Notes under the pieces: model-generated
What the model saw: the letters and a program-made list of their open reading frames with translations, nothing else
Database searches by the model: none
What the model was told of the DNA's origin: nothing
Position numbers and translations under genes: made by a program
In this document: piece after piece, positions 25,840 to 34,699 of the stretch
Layout of the letters: every line of letters starts with the position of its first letter
Position numbering within the stretch: position 1 is the stretch's first letter
From: Chryseobacterium cucumeris
GTDB lineage: Bacteria > Bacteroidota > Bacteroidia > Flavobacteriales > Weeksellaceae
Length of the DNA: 64,000 nucleotides
Reading direction: 5' to 3'
Assembly (NCBI RefSeq): GCF_016775705.1
Contig: NZ_CP068760.1
Location: 4,712,001-4,776,000, forward strand

Positions 25840-27033
25840 TTATTTGAAATGTAAATCGTAAGCTCCTGCCACTTCTGTAGAAACTTCTCCCAGCCATCCG
25901 GCTTCCTGATTGACTCCTGTATATATTTTCATAAAGTCTACGCCCGGAAGTTTTACATATTTTCCACTTCTGTCTACCGCCCATGAAATATCAATATTGG
26001 AAGCTTCATCATTATTCGGAGCATTGTCTGCATATCCGAACTCATATGATTTTCCTACCCAATAGGATCCGTCCCCGTTCTGATCGTAGAAATTATTTGC
26101 CAGTCTTGTTCCAGAAAACCCGTAAGAACTTTCGGTAAACCATAAGGGATAATAGCTTTGTACGTGAAATGTATTTTTTGTTTTAAACCCCTGATTTCCG
26201 AGGTTGTCACTCCACTTGATATATTCAACATCGGTCTGCCAGAATTCAGTTCCGGCTACAGGTGTTTTATTTTCGTCAGGCTTAAAATAAGTTATGCTGT
26301 AATCTTTTACGGTAGCATTTTTAAAATATTCACTGCCTGCAATTTCGTACCATTCATCATTATCCGGCTTTCCATTTTTATTTCTGTCGTAGGCAACCAT
26401 AATAATTCCCGGTTCGCAAGATCCTGAACGTTGATCCGCAGCATCATTTCCAAAGAATGCATTTCCCAGTACTTTAAAATCACGTCCATTCAGATTGGGA
26501 ATCGTATGATCAAAACCAAACACTACATATCCGCCATAGCCACCAAGACTGATCATGGTGGAATTACCTCCTACCAACGATTCGTTGGCTTTCTGAAGCA
26601 TATTCGCGGTAGTATTTCCTGGTAGATATTCCGGAATTTCGTTCATAAACTGCCCTACGGCAGGACGGAACTCTAATACTTTAGAAATATATTTACTGTA
26701 AGGTGTTTTTTCTTTGGTAACGATTATTTTAGAATGAAAAACCTGCTCGTTTCCTTTATTGTTAATCTTCAAAGTCAAAGGATAAGCATCTGCAGTAGGA
26801 CTGATGAATTCAAGTTCTGAATTCTGAGAGATAATAGAGTCATTAATACTCCATGTAACCGATCCTGAAGCATTGGTAGGAATACTCAAAACCTTTAAAC
26901 GTTCAATGGTATAGGAATCATCAAGTCCATTAAATGTAAATTCATTTTCATCATCATGTTTACAGGCTATCACTCCTACAAGGAAGCAGGATAGAAATCC
27001 GATTTTCAAATAAGTAAAGCTATTTCTGTTCAT
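25840..27033 (-). CDS. Surface lipoprotein of the cobalamin operon
   Basis: 397 aa. Lipoprotein signal with C24 (VGVIACKHDDE). Residues 35-110 look like an Ig/PKD-type domain (GSVTWSINDSIISQNSELEF). The rest (about 120-397) is a beta-sandwich-like domain with GGYGGYVVFGFDHTIPN, SCEPGIIMVAYDRNKNGKPD and DWSW-type aromatic patches (DISWAVDRSGKYVKLPGVDF). Similar proteins accompany BtuB/BtuG systems in Bacteroidota. It sits between the BtuG-like lipoprotein (14 bp) and the T9SS propeller (28 bp). Likely a cobalamin-binding accessory protein, by context only. Confidence 0.75.
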   Translation of the reverse strand: MNRNSFTYLKIGFLSCFLVGVIACKHDDENEFTFNGLDDSYTIERLKVLSIPTNASGSVTWSINDSIISQNSELEFISPTADAYPLTLKINNKGNEQVFHSKIIVTKEKTPYSKYISKVLEFRPAVGQFMNEIPEYLPGNTTANMLQKANESLVGGNSTMISLGGYGGYVVFGFDHTIPNLNGRDFKVLGNAFFGNDAADQRSGSCEPGIIMVAYDRNKNGKPDNDEWYEIAGSEYFKNATVKDYSITYFKPDENKTPVAGTEFWQTDVEYIKWSDNLGNQGFKTKNTFHVQSYYPLWFTESSYGFSGTRLANNFYDQNGDGSYWVGKSYEFGYADNAPNNDEASNIDISWAVDRSGKYVKLPGVDFMKIYTGVNQEAGWLGEVSTEVAGAYDLHFK

Positions 27034-27047
27034 TTTTTAAAGTTTGG

Positions 27048-28181
27048 TTATTTGTATAAAAAAGCGAAGTGGGCAGGTATATTTCCCCCTTCCGTTTTCC
27101 ATTTAAAGTGTCCGTTTTTATCAAAGCAATACACAAATCCCATGGATACATAATTTCTGGCATCTGTCATGTAGATATCTTCTGTGATGGGATTTACGGC
27201 AATGCCGTAAGGGGTTTTAATGGCATCTTCATATTCTTTATCAAAAATTCTGTTGGCAATGATCTGTTCTGTTTTTACATCAATGATTCCAAATGTCTTT
27301 TTATAGCTGTGGGTGTTGTAATTGAATTCATTTCCATAGAAATAGAGTTTATCATTTACGATTGTCATTTCACTCACGGAGAGATGAAAATCTTTCTTGA
27401 CTGTTCCCGTGGCTGCATCTATGAGATAAAGACTGGAAGGAACATTATAATAATCTCCTCTTGAGGTTACATAGAGATCACCGTAATTATCTTTTTTAAT
27501 GTGATGAAGATTGATGGCAACATTTATTTTTTTGAGTTCGGTAAAAGTATTCAGATCAATTACCGAAACAGTATTGTCATAATCGGGAGCTTTATATCCT
27601 CCGGAATTGGCAACAAATAAGGTATTTCCCACAATTTCTATTTCTTCGGGCTGATATCCTACCACTACCTCACGCTGGATGGAAAGAGAAGCCGTATCAA
27701 TTTCCACTACTTTCCCCTTCGGTGCTTTCGGGTTAATCGCTACAGGTCCGGCGTAGCTGCTGGCATAAGCTTTTCCGTTTTTGAAAGCAAGGTATCGGCA
27801 GTTTTGTAATGGAATAGAAGTAATACGTTTAGCCGTTTTAGCATCCAGCACTTCAATTTTATTGGAAACATTGACTACGATATAGAGCTTGCTTCCATAA
27901 ACTTTGATATCATTTCCTACATCTCCCAGCTCTTTTACCACATTGGGATTGATTTCTGCATAAATATTTCTAAAATAAGTTCCCTTGGTGTAATCAAAAA
28001 AATCCAGGGTACATTTATTACTCCCCATATTCCCTTCATTGAGCATATAGAAGCCTTTTATTGCTGTGTTTTCTGAAGGAAGTCCTTCCACCACTTCCTG
28101 ACGGACAATAATTTCATCTGTACGGCATGAGGTAAGAAAAGCTAATACCAGAAATAAAAAATAAAAGTTTAGTTTTCTCAT
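27048..28181 (-). CDS. BtuG-like DUF5074/YncE-type beta-propeller lipoprotein
   Basis: 377 aa. Lipoprotein signal MRKLNFYFLFLVLAFLTSC (C19). The mature part shows repeated propeller blades such as LYIVVNVSNKIEVLDAKTAK, LFVANSGGY...NTVSVIDLNTFTELKKI and IYMTDARNYVSMGFVYCFD. This matches BtuG, the surface lipoprotein that captures cobalamin and hands it to BtuB in Bacteroides. It overlaps the receptor gene by 4 nt, so it is translated with it. The name is by similarity plus riboswitch context; corrinoid binding is inference. Confidence 0.82.
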   Translation of the reverse strand: MRKLNFYFLFLVLAFLTSCRTDEIIVRQEVVEGLPSENTAIKGFYMLNEGNMGSNKCTLDFFDYTKGTYFRNIYAEINPNVVKELGDVGNDIKVYGSKLYIVVNVSNKIEVLDAKTAKRITSIPLQNCRYLAFKNGKAYASSYAGPVAINPKAPKGKVVEIDTASLSIQREVVVGYQPEEIEIVGNTLFVANSGGYKAPDYDNTVSVIDLNTFTELKKINVAINLHHIKKDNYGDLYVTSRGDYYNVPSSLYLIDAATGTVKKDFHLSVSEMTIVNDKLYFYGNEFNYNTHSYKKTFGIIDVKTEQIIANRIFDKEYEDAIKTPYGIAVNPITEDIYMTDARNYVSMGFVYCFDKNGHFKWKTEGGNIPAHFAFLYK

Positions 28182-30211
28182 AGGGTAAAGTTTAGAATAA
28201 GTTTAAAGTTTCTTCCGGGCATCGGATAATTGAGGACCACATCATAGTACTGATTGAAAATATTATTCATCTCAAAGCTTACCTTAAACTGATGATTCGC
28301 CCAGTTGAATTTTTTCTGAACAGACAAATCGTGCGTATACCAGGGCTGCACATAATTGTATTGAATGTTATCCTGGTTCACGTCATATCTTTCTCCTACG
28401 TACATTGCACTGTAATTGAAACTCCAGTCTTTATAATCCGCCATCAGACTGAACGATCCGCTATGCCATGGGGTATAAGGAATCTGATTGCGGTAAAAAG
28501 TATCTTCAGGATCACTCATATCTCTTGCACTTTGATAAGTGTAGGAAAGCAACGGTCTAAGAATAACTTTTCCAAGCTGCATTTCAGTCTGTACATTCAC
28601 ATCAGCTCCAATGATTTCAACCATTCCCAGGTTCATCATCAGCCAGCGGAACATGCTTCCGTTCGGAGCTGCCACAATTTTATCCTGTACTTTGTTGTAG
28701 TAACCGTCTACTTTAGCATAAAATGTTTTAAAGAGACGGTTGTTATAATTCTTCTGATAGGTAAATCCTACATCGTACTGATTGGTAAATTCAGGTTTCA
28801 GGTAAGTATTTCCGATATTGGTATAATACAGATCATTGAAGGTCGGAAGTCTGAAAATTCTTTTATAGAAAGCCCTTAGAGTAAGCTCCGGAATTTTTTC
28901 CGGCTGATAGCTCATAAACACTGCAGGTGTCCACTCTCTGGCATCTCCCGGTCTTTTATTTTTTCTAACTTCTTCAAATGTAAAGGTTCCTAAAAGGCTT
29001 CCCAAAATTTTGAATCTGTTCCACTGATACGTTGTTGCTAATGCGACCAATGTAGTGTAGCGGGTAGGATAAGAAAAGTTATCCAGATTCGCGTCCAGAT
29101 TATTGTACTGAAAATCTCCACTCAGGCTGACATCCCAATTGGGAGTGATTGAGTAAATATTGGAAGAGGAAAGATAAAGTTCCCTTTGAATGTAGGTATT
29201 ATCGGTATAAATAATAGACTGCGAACGAACCGTGTCCATGAAATGGGTATAATCGTAGGCAAATTTTGCTTTCAGCTGTGTTTCAAATTTCGGGAACAGT
29301 TTTTTTCTCAGATTAGCCTGTACAAAATAATTCTCATCGGAAAGTCTCGCTCCTCTTCCTTCAAAGCGCCCGTTAACGATGGGTGCCGGCATTCCGCGGT
29401 TTGAAATATAACCGTAGCCACGGATATTCCAGCTTCCGTTATTTAAAGTTCCGTTGAGAGAAGTTTCAAAACGTTTTGCCCGAATATCTGAATCCTGTCT
29501 TTTGGCAATGGTATCATAGGCTTGCTGTCCGTCCGGATATTTCTTCGCGTACCGGAACCTGTAAATTCCGTCACTCTGCATAAATTCGCCACTGAAACTG
29601 GCAGAAACCCTGTCTGAAATTTTCTGCTCCAGCCGGAATGACGGATTGAAGAGGTCTATGGAAGCACTTTTGGCTCTTATCACAAGATTGGTTTTTCTTG
29701 TTCCTTTAAACACAGGAGTTTTAGGCTGTAAATAAATAGATCCTGAAGAACCGAAATCTTTTGCAGGTTGAAAAATTTCACTTTTCTGTCCGTTGTATAA
29801 TGAAATTTCTTCCAGATCATCCAGAGAATACCTTCCCAGATCCACAAGGCCGTTTTGGGCATTTCCTAATTGAATTCCATCATAGAAAACACCTACATGC
29901 TGGCTTCCCATGCTTCGGATGTTGATGGTTTTCAAACCACCCAATCCGCCGTAATCTTTAATCTGCACACCCGAAAAATACCGCAGCGCATCTGCTACAG
30001 AATGACTGTTTAATCTTTCCAGCTGCTCTCCCTGCAGGGTTTGTGCAGGTATAATTTCTTTAAAATTCTTTTTGTAAAGATTGATTCCTTTAATAGTCTC
30101 TTCCTGAAGACTGTCTTTTTTCTTAGTTTGGGAAAACACAAGTTGAGATGTTAACACTAATATTGTGAAAACAGCTTTATGAATTGCAGAAGTAGTTAGT
30201 TTTGCTGCCAT
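28178..30211 (-). CDS. btuB: BtuB-type TonB-dependent cobalamin receptor
   Basis: 677 aa. Signal peptide (to VFSQ, about 28), then a TonB-box-like segment and plug domain (LNSHSVADALRYFSGVQIKD, IRSMGSQHVGVFYDGIQLGN) and a 22-stranded barrel ending in phenylalanine-rich FKLILNFTL. It is the first gene after the cobalamin riboswitch, 127 nt downstream of it. This is strong evidence that the substrate is a corrinoid. It would need TonB-ExbBD, which are not in the window; BtuCDF is also not present here. Confidence 0.88.
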   Translation of the reverse strand: MAAKLTTSAIHKAVFTILVLTSQLVFSQTKKKDSLQEETIKGINLYKKNFKEIIPAQTLQGEQLERLNSHSVADALRYFSGVQIKDYGGLGGLKTINIRSMGSQHVGVFYDGIQLGNAQNGLVDLGRYSLDDLEEISLYNGQKSEIFQPAKDFGSSGSIYLQPKTPVFKGTRKTNLVIRAKSASIDLFNPSFRLEQKISDRVSASFSGEFMQSDGIYRFRYAKKYPDGQQAYDTIAKRQDSDIRAKRFETSLNGTLNNGSWNIRGYGYISNRGMPAPIVNGRFEGRGARLSDENYFVQANLRKKLFPKFETQLKAKFAYDYTHFMDTVRSQSIIYTDNTYIQRELYLSSSNIYSITPNWDVSLSGDFQYNNLDANLDNFSYPTRYTTLVALATTYQWNRFKILGSLLGTFTFEEVRKNKRPGDAREWTPAVFMSYQPEKIPELTLRAFYKRIFRLPTFNDLYYTNIGNTYLKPEFTNQYDVGFTYQKNYNNRLFKTFYAKVDGYYNKVQDKIVAAPNGSMFRWLMMNLGMVEIIGADVNVQTEMQLGKVILRPLLSYTYQSARDMSDPEDTFYRNQIPYTPWHSGSFSLMADYKDWSFNYSAMYVGERYDVNQDNIQYNYVQPWYTHDLSVQKKFNWANHQFKVSFEMNNIFNQYYDVVLNYPMPGRNFKLILNFTL

Positions 30212-30338
30212 TAGCTCATTTAGGGTAATGAAGACGCTAATGGGGTATAAGAATACAACGATAAAGCACAGCTGTCACTGCACAGAATCATTGATGTCCT
30301 AAGCTTTATTCCACGAAAGCGTCAAACGATTATTGTCT

Positions 30339-30491
30339 GGCAGGTCTTCTGACTTACTCCATTTTTGAAATCCTTCCCATTAAAAAACAGTGGATATATT
30401 CTTCAAAAACTTGGTGTGGAGCTTACAGCAGCGGGTCTGTCCCGGATTTTCACCGGATTCCCTTTTAAGAGCTTTTTACGGCTCACCAAAT
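30339..30491 (-). ncRNA. Cobalamin riboswitch
   Basis: The minus strand reads the class hallmarks in order: GGTGAGCC / AAAGCTC region, GGGAATCCGGTGAAAATCCG, GACAGACCCGCTGCTGTAAG, and the 3' box AGTCAGAAGACCTGCC. Together these form the conserved adenosyl/hydroxo-cobalamin aptamer. It lies 127 nt upstream of the BtuB-type gene and downstream of a perfect promoter. The expression platform between 30338 and 30212 could not be resolved into a clear terminator or anti-RBS hairpin. Confidence 0.95.
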
Positions 30492-30496
30492 TCCGG

Positions 30497-30526
30497 CAAA
30501 GATAAATAATTATTCCTAATCCCCAA
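30497..30526 (-). promoter_or_regulatory. Promoter of the cobalamin operon, TTG-N19-TATCTTTG
   Basis: Minus-strand TTG at 30526-30524, 19-nt spacer, TATCTTTG at 30504-30497. Transcription would start at about 30490, right at the riboswitch 5' end. Confidence 0.8.
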
Positions 30527-30551
30527 CTAAAATAATGATTTATAAACAATT

Positions 30552-30571
30552 AAAGCTCCCGAAGGAGCTTT
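30552..30571 (-). terminator. Weak terminator after the barrel-protein gene
   Basis: Stem AAAGCTCC / GGAGCTTT with a TTCG loop on the minus strand, followed by an interrupted T-tract. Confidence 0.6.
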
Positions 30572-30597
30572 AACATGATTTCAACAAGGGTTTCTTT

Positions 30598-31545
30598 TTA
30601 AATTCCAATATTCAGAAAAATACTGAATCTTGATTGAGCTTCAATATCTCCTCCCGCCAGGCGTGTGTACATGGGAAGCATGACTTCACTTCCCAGGCTC
30701 AGCTTTTTATAAGAGGCTTCAAATCCCAGTTTTCCGTACAAAGCGCTACCAGCAGTATTCGGCAGTGCCTCATCAAACTGTTTGTTCTGAGCGTAGACTT
30801 CTCCCTGAACTCCAGTTTTTACAGAGAATATAGATTTTTCATTTCCTGCAACCTGATAAAAACCCGTTGCTGCATAGTTCCATTGGTTTCCAAAACGGTA
30901 ATTTTTCTTATTCTCTGTTTTGATCATATAGTCTGTATTGACCAATACGGCTACTTTATTTTTCTGAAACTTATAATTCAAAGCGGCCTGATAATCCCAG
31001 CTTCCGGTTCCCAGCTGAAAGCTAGGGTTGACACCGGATGCTCCTTTTTCATCAAACTTGCCAAGTGGAATTTTCACGCCCAAACCTCCACTCAGATGAT
31101 GGAAATTATCTTTAGAGCTCATCAGCTGGTAAATTCCCATCAGGTTTAAATCTCCTATTCCATTGATTCTAATATCTCCCTGCATGGTTTTCTTTTCATG
31201 AAAATGGAATGGCAGACTCGCATAAACACTCAGCTTTTTAGTCAGAGGAATTTTCCCCCAAAGTTGCAGCGTATTGAAATACTGATCTTGGGTAAGGTCT
31301 TTTACAAACAAGTTCTCTTTAGCTTTGTAATGCTGCGCAAAATACTTAATTCCGACAAACTGTGGATTCAACAATGACTCAAAGCCGGAAGATCCGTTTC
31401 CTGCTGCACAGCCGCAAGCATCACAGTCATCATCAAAATTGAATCTGCTGAAAGTTTCCGGAGCAATATAAGCACTGTCTCTGATGATCTTTGCCTGATA
31501 CTGACTAAACAGGATCAAACTTACTATCACTATAATCTTCTTCAT
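30598..31545 (-). CDS. Outer-membrane beta-barrel protein of the copper cluster
   Basis: 315 aa. Signal peptide to about residue 18, then an unusual acidic/cysteine motif FDDDCDACGCAAGNG (about 34-48) and a 12-14-strand barrel pattern (YASLPFHFHEKKTMQG, GIGDLNLMGIYQL, HLSGGLGVKIPLGKFDE, FLNIGI end). It resembles the Phenol_MetA_deg / transporter-like barrel family. It follows the MbnH-like gene by 12 bp. A role in metal passage across the outer membrane is inferred from the cysteine motif and its neighbours. Confidence 0.75.
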   Translation of the reverse strand: MKKIIVIVSLILFSQYQAKIIRDSAYIAPETFSRFNFDDDCDACGCAAGNGSSGFESLLNPQFVGIKYFAQHYKAKENLFVKDLTQDQYFNTLQLWGKIPLTKKLSVYASLPFHFHEKKTMQGDIRINGIGDLNLMGIYQLMSSKDNFHHLSGGLGVKIPLGKFDEKGASGVNPSFQLGTGSWDYQAALNYKFQKNKVAVLVNTDYMIKTENKKNYRFGNQWNYAATGFYQVAGNEKSIFSVKTGVQGEVYAQNKQFDEALPNTAGSALYGKLGFEASYKKLSLGSEVMLPMYTRLAGGDIEAQSRFSIFLNIGI

Positions 31546-31557
31546 GTCTTTTATAAA

Positions 31558-32607
31558 TTATTCTGCAAATTTTGGATTGGATATAAAATTTTTATCCGAT
31601 AATGTTTTCAGGAACGCAATGATCGATTGTTTTTCCTGGCTGTTCATAGCAATTCCTATGTGGCCGTTCTGTTTTAGCTGAGGATCAAGATTGGCATTAT
31701 CTTCTACCTGATCAGAATAGAAATTAAGTACCGCCTCTAACGTGTAAAATCTTCCGTCATGCATATAAGGTGCGGTATATTCTATATTTCTTAAACTGGG
31801 AACACGGAATTTCATCCAGTCGACCTGGTTAAGAGTAACTCTGTAACGTCCGGCATCCTTGAATTCTGTATTGTAATACATTCCCGTATTTCTGAAACTC
31901 TCATCAGTAAATAATTCTCCGCTATGACAGGAAGCACATTTCTGATTGAATAATGCCATCCCCTGAGATTCTGCCGAAGTCAGCTGCTCTTTTCCCTGTC
32001 TGAACCGGTCATATTTTGAATCTGCAGAAATTAAGGAAGCCATAAACTGCGACAATGCTTTCAGAATTCTTTCTCCGGTAATAGTTTCGTCTCCATAAGC
32101 TTCCCTGAAAAGTTTTTTATACTTCTGGTCATCTTTTATTTTTGAAATGGCTTCCGGTATGGAACTGTCCATTTCATTCACATCAGTAATCGGGCTGATG
32201 GGCTGCTCATTCAGATTGTGAATCACTCCGTCCCACATATATCTTTTCAAAAAAGCCATATTCTGGATGGGCGGTGCATTCCTGATTCCGATTCTGTCGT
32301 CTACCCCATGGCTCACCGTATGACCATGATGGGTAAAAGCATTTTCCTGAATATGGCAAAAACCGCATGAAATGGTATTATTTCTTGAAAGCCTGCCTTC
32401 ATAGAATAATTTTCGTCCTAGCTCCACTCCATTTTTGGTCACCGGATTAATGGATGTATCAAAAGTCATTTCCGGAAAATAAGAAGGAAACTCCAGATTG
32501 TAGGCTTCATCTTTTTCCAATGGCTGAATCACCTCATCAGAACATGAAATGCAACTCAATACAAATACAAGCAGAACCAGTATTGTTTTAACAAAAAAAT
32601 TAATCAT
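31558..32607 (-). CDS. Di-haem cytochrome c peroxidase/MauG-family protein, MbnH-like
   Basis: 349 aa. Lipoprotein-like signal (LSCISC). Two c-haem sites, C81GFCH85 and C224ASCH228, plus NAPPIQNMAF, MWDGVIHNLNEQ and the second-haem region (FRVPSLRNIEYTAPYMHDGR) typical of the bacterial CCP/MauG family. In MbnP/MbnH pairs the di-haem enzyme oxidises a tryptophan of MbnP to kynurenine for copper binding. Its 5' end overlaps the MbnP-like gene by 8 nt. It is either MbnH-like or an ordinary peroxidase; the linkage favours the first. Confidence 0.85.
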   Translation of the reverse strand: MINFFVKTILVLLVFVLSCISCSDEVIQPLEKDEAYNLEFPSYFPEMTFDTSINPVTKNGVELGRKLFYEGRLSRNNTISCGFCHIQENAFTHHGHTVSHGVDDRIGIRNAPPIQNMAFLKRYMWDGVIHNLNEQPISPITDVNEMDSSIPEAISKIKDDQKYKKLFREAYGDETITGERILKALSQFMASLISADSKYDRFRQGKEQLTSAESQGMALFNQKCASCHSGELFTDESFRNTGMYYNTEFKDAGRYRVTLNQVDWMKFRVPSLRNIEYTAPYMHDGRFYTLEAVLNFYSDQVEDNANLDPQLKQNGHIGIAMNSQEKQSIIAFLKTLSDKNFISNPKFAE

Positions 32608-33430
32608 TATGAACGTGGTCTACTTTAAACATTTTTGTAAGATTATTGGTAACATCTACCAGGTGCTGGTTTGAACCCATCAGCATATCATTGGCTGTGG
32701 TAAGTGTAAGTGTCTTGTCTCCGCTCAAAAATTGGTTCAGATCTGCCAGAATATGGACAGAAGGACGAATTTTTGTCGTTACCCTTGCTGTTGTCGGAAG
32801 ATTCAGTGTAATTTCGCGATACAGATCAGGTGTATTGTTGGCTGCAGTATTTCCCATATTTCCTGTGTGATTCATAAATTCTTTTGAAGGAGAATCTGTA
32901 CCGTATTTCCCTTCCAGTTTTACAAATACATAACCGGCAGCCCATGACCAGGACATTCCCTTCTGCTTGGCTTTTGTCCAGAATTCAGCCTGTCCGTCCT
33001 GTCCCAGCAAATACGCTTTTTGACTCACGCCTAATCCAAATCTTATTTTTTTGTAATTGTTTTTCGGAACGCCATCCAGATTAAGATAAACAATTCCGGC
33101 TACCGCATCTGCCTGGTCTACGATAAAAGCTCCTTTGTCAGGATTATTTTCGTTGTATTTAAATTCGTTTCCGTTTTCGTCTATCAATGCAATATTACTG
33201 ATGACGTATTTCAAAGCAGAAAAGTTATGTTTCTGTCCGTTAGCAGAAGTCTGAACCGTCTGATTTAGAACGATATCTCCCACATTGTTAAATCCGTTTT
33301 CAAATTTGATCTGAAGTTTTCCAGGCGTAGTATCCTGTGGGTTGTCATCATCCCTGCTGCTTCCGCAGGCTGTAAAAGAGAATACAGTAAAGGCAATAAA
33401 GAATAGTGATAAAAATTGAGAAATTTTCAT
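32600..33430 (-). CDS. MbnP-family copper-binding lipoprotein
   Basis: 276 aa from the ATG at 33430, chosen because it gives a clean lipoprotein signal with C22 (FSFTAC); an in-frame upstream ATG adds only a basic tail. A beta-sandwich domain includes LQIKFENGFNNVGD and ALKYVISNIALIDENG. The family hallmark MSWSWAAGYVFVKLEGKY carries W161 and W163, candidates for oxidation to kynurenine. MbnP proteins bind copper in a Trp-derived site. It is translationally coupled (8-nt overlap) to the di-haem partner. Confidence 0.87.
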   Translation of the reverse strand: MKISQFLSLFFIAFTVFSFTACGSSRDDDNPQDTTPGKLQIKFENGFNNVGDIVLNQTVQTSANGQKHNFSALKYVISNIALIDENGNEFKYNENNPDKGAFIVDQADAVAGIVYLNLDGVPKNNYKKIRFGLGVSQKAYLLGQDGQAEFWTKAKQKGMSWSWAAGYVFVKLEGKYGTDSPSKEFMNHTGNMGNTAANNTPDLYREITLNLPTTARVTTKIRPSVHILADLNQFLSGDKTLTLTTANDMLMGSNQHLVDVTNNLTKMFKVDHVHND

Positions 33431-33482
33431 TGTTGATTTTTTAAGTTGAATTAATTTGAATGGCTGTAACAGCATCGTTTTT

Positions 33483-33597
33483 TTACCACAAAAGGCACAA
33501 AAGTTCTTACACTTAAGTTGATCAAGTGGTAAATTTTATGCACAATAAGAACACTTAGCTTTTAATTTATATAAGCTTTTGTGACTTTTGTGGTTAA
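33483..33597. repeat. Palindromic intergenic element, family B copy 1
   Basis: About 115 bp with inverted ends TTACCACAAAAGGCACAAAA (33483) and the complement of TTAACCACAAAAGTCACAAA (right end, 33597). The inner part contains CACTTAGC and TTAAGTTGATCAAGTGG. A second, more diverged copy lies at 49728-49814. It fills most of the gap between the MbnP-like gene and the small cysteine protein gene. Confidence 0.7.
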
Positions 33598-33613
33598 TTA
33601 GTGATCGTTTAAC

Positions 33614-33985
33614 TTAAAAAACCGGTGGTTTGAAAATATGGGTAAGAAACAGGAAATAATAGGTTGTTTCGTAGGTAAAATTGAAATTGAAAAACGAAAT
33701 TTTTCCAGTAGTGTTGATCTCTGTAGTCTCCGGCAGAATATAGGTATCCAGAACTTTCTGCCCAGAGTTTTTGAGTTTCTGAAAAGGTGAAGATTCTGAA
33801 TCATTGGCTTTGGCGAGCTCTTTACTCAGGTAACATTTTCCGTTACAGTGAACCTCCGGCCTGGTTTTATTGATACAGAGAACTTTAACAATATAATCAT
33901 AATTTACAGCATACTCTACCACGGGCACTAAAGGTCTTAGCACCATATAGAAGGTAAAAAGTATGCTGTACAATATTTTCATCAA
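33614..33985 (-). CDS. Small three-cysteine membrane protein, paralog A
   Basis: 123 aa. An N-terminal hydrophobic helix (3-22) runs into the conserved RPLVPVVEYAVNYDYIVKVL, then C37, C47 and C51 in LCINKTRPEVHCNGKCYLSKELAK. A variable middle ends in HIFKPPVF. The second copy at 36002-36364 keeps the motif RPVLPLVNYAVNYDYIVK and CKGKCY and ends in IFHPPLV. The three cysteines plus nearby His suggest a metal or redox site facing the periplasm. It starts 1 nt after the SOD stop. I know the pattern as a recurring Bacteroidota family without assigned function. Confidence 0.8.
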   Translation of the reverse strand: MMKILYSILFTFYMVLRPLVPVVEYAVNYDYIVKVLCINKTRPEVHCNGKCYLSKELAKANDSESSPFQKLKNSGQKVLDTYILPETTEINTTGKISFFNFNFTYETTYYFLFLTHIFKPPVF

Positions 33986-33986
33986 A

Positions 33987-34661
33987 TTATTTCTTGCTTA
34001 TCGCTTCGTCATATCTTCTGCTGATTTCTTTCCAGTTGGTAACATTCCAGATCGCGGTAAGATAATCTGCTCTTTTATTCTGATATTTTAAATAATAAGC
34101 ATGCTCCCATACATCAATGCCGAAGATTGGAGTTCCTTTTTCTTCTACAACATCCATCAAAGGATTGTCCTGATTAGGAGTAGAGGAAACAAACAGTTTT
34201 CCATCTTTCCCTACAGAAAGCCAGGCCCATCCTGAACCAAAACGGTCTGCACCTGCCTTAGACATTTTTTCTTTAAAAGCATCCATACTTCCGAAAGTTT
34301 CATTGATGGCTTTTGCTAATTTTGCTGAAGGCTGTGTATTTTTCTGAGGAGTAAGAACCGTCCAGAACAATTCGTGGTTGTAATGTCCTCCTGCATTATT
34401 TCTTACTGCAGCAGGCAATTTTGAAACATTGGAAAGAATCTGAAACAAAGTTTCTTTTTCCTGTGGAGTTCCAGCAATGGCTTTATTCAAGTTAGCAGCA
34501 TATGCTGCACCGTGTTTTGAATAATGAATTTCCATCGTTTGGGCATCAATATTTCCTTCCAAAGCATTATAAGCATAAGGAAGAGGCGTCTGCGAAAACT
34601 GAGCCATTGTAAATTGGGCTGCGAAAACTGCAGTTATAGCAGCTATTTTCAAAATCTTCAT
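33987..34661 (-). CDS. Secreted Fe/Mn superoxide dismutase
   Basis: 224 aa from the ATG at 34661; the upstream in-frame extension lacks coding character. It has a signal peptide (MKILKIAAITAVFAAQFTMA), so it is periplasmic or outer-membrane associated, unlike cytoplasmic SodA/SodB. Metal ligands are H46, H96 (NNAGGHYNHELFW), D183 and H187 (GIDVWEHAYY). FGSGWAWL is the usual active-site segment. It forms a tight pair with the small three-cysteine gene. An exported SOD next to copper proteins fits defence against metal-driven oxidative stress. Confidence 0.93.
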   Translation of the reverse strand: MKILKIAAITAVFAAQFTMAQFSQTPLPYAYNALEGNIDAQTMEIHYSKHGAAYAANLNKAIAGTPQEKETLFQILSNVSKLPAAVRNNAGGHYNHELFWTVLTPQKNTQPSAKLAKAINETFGSMDAFKEKMSKAGADRFGSGWAWLSVGKDGKLFVSSTPNQDNPLMDVVEEKGTPIFGIDVWEHAYYLKYQNKRADYLTAIWNVTNWKEISRRYDEAISKK

Positions 34662-34699
34662 AATTTTTTTGTTTATGGTTGAACAATGTTTTCTTTTTA

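Noticed and set aside
31558-32607. Methylamine utilisation protein MauG in a mau cluster
   Set aside because: No other mau genes; pairing with an MbnP-like gene fits MbnH better.
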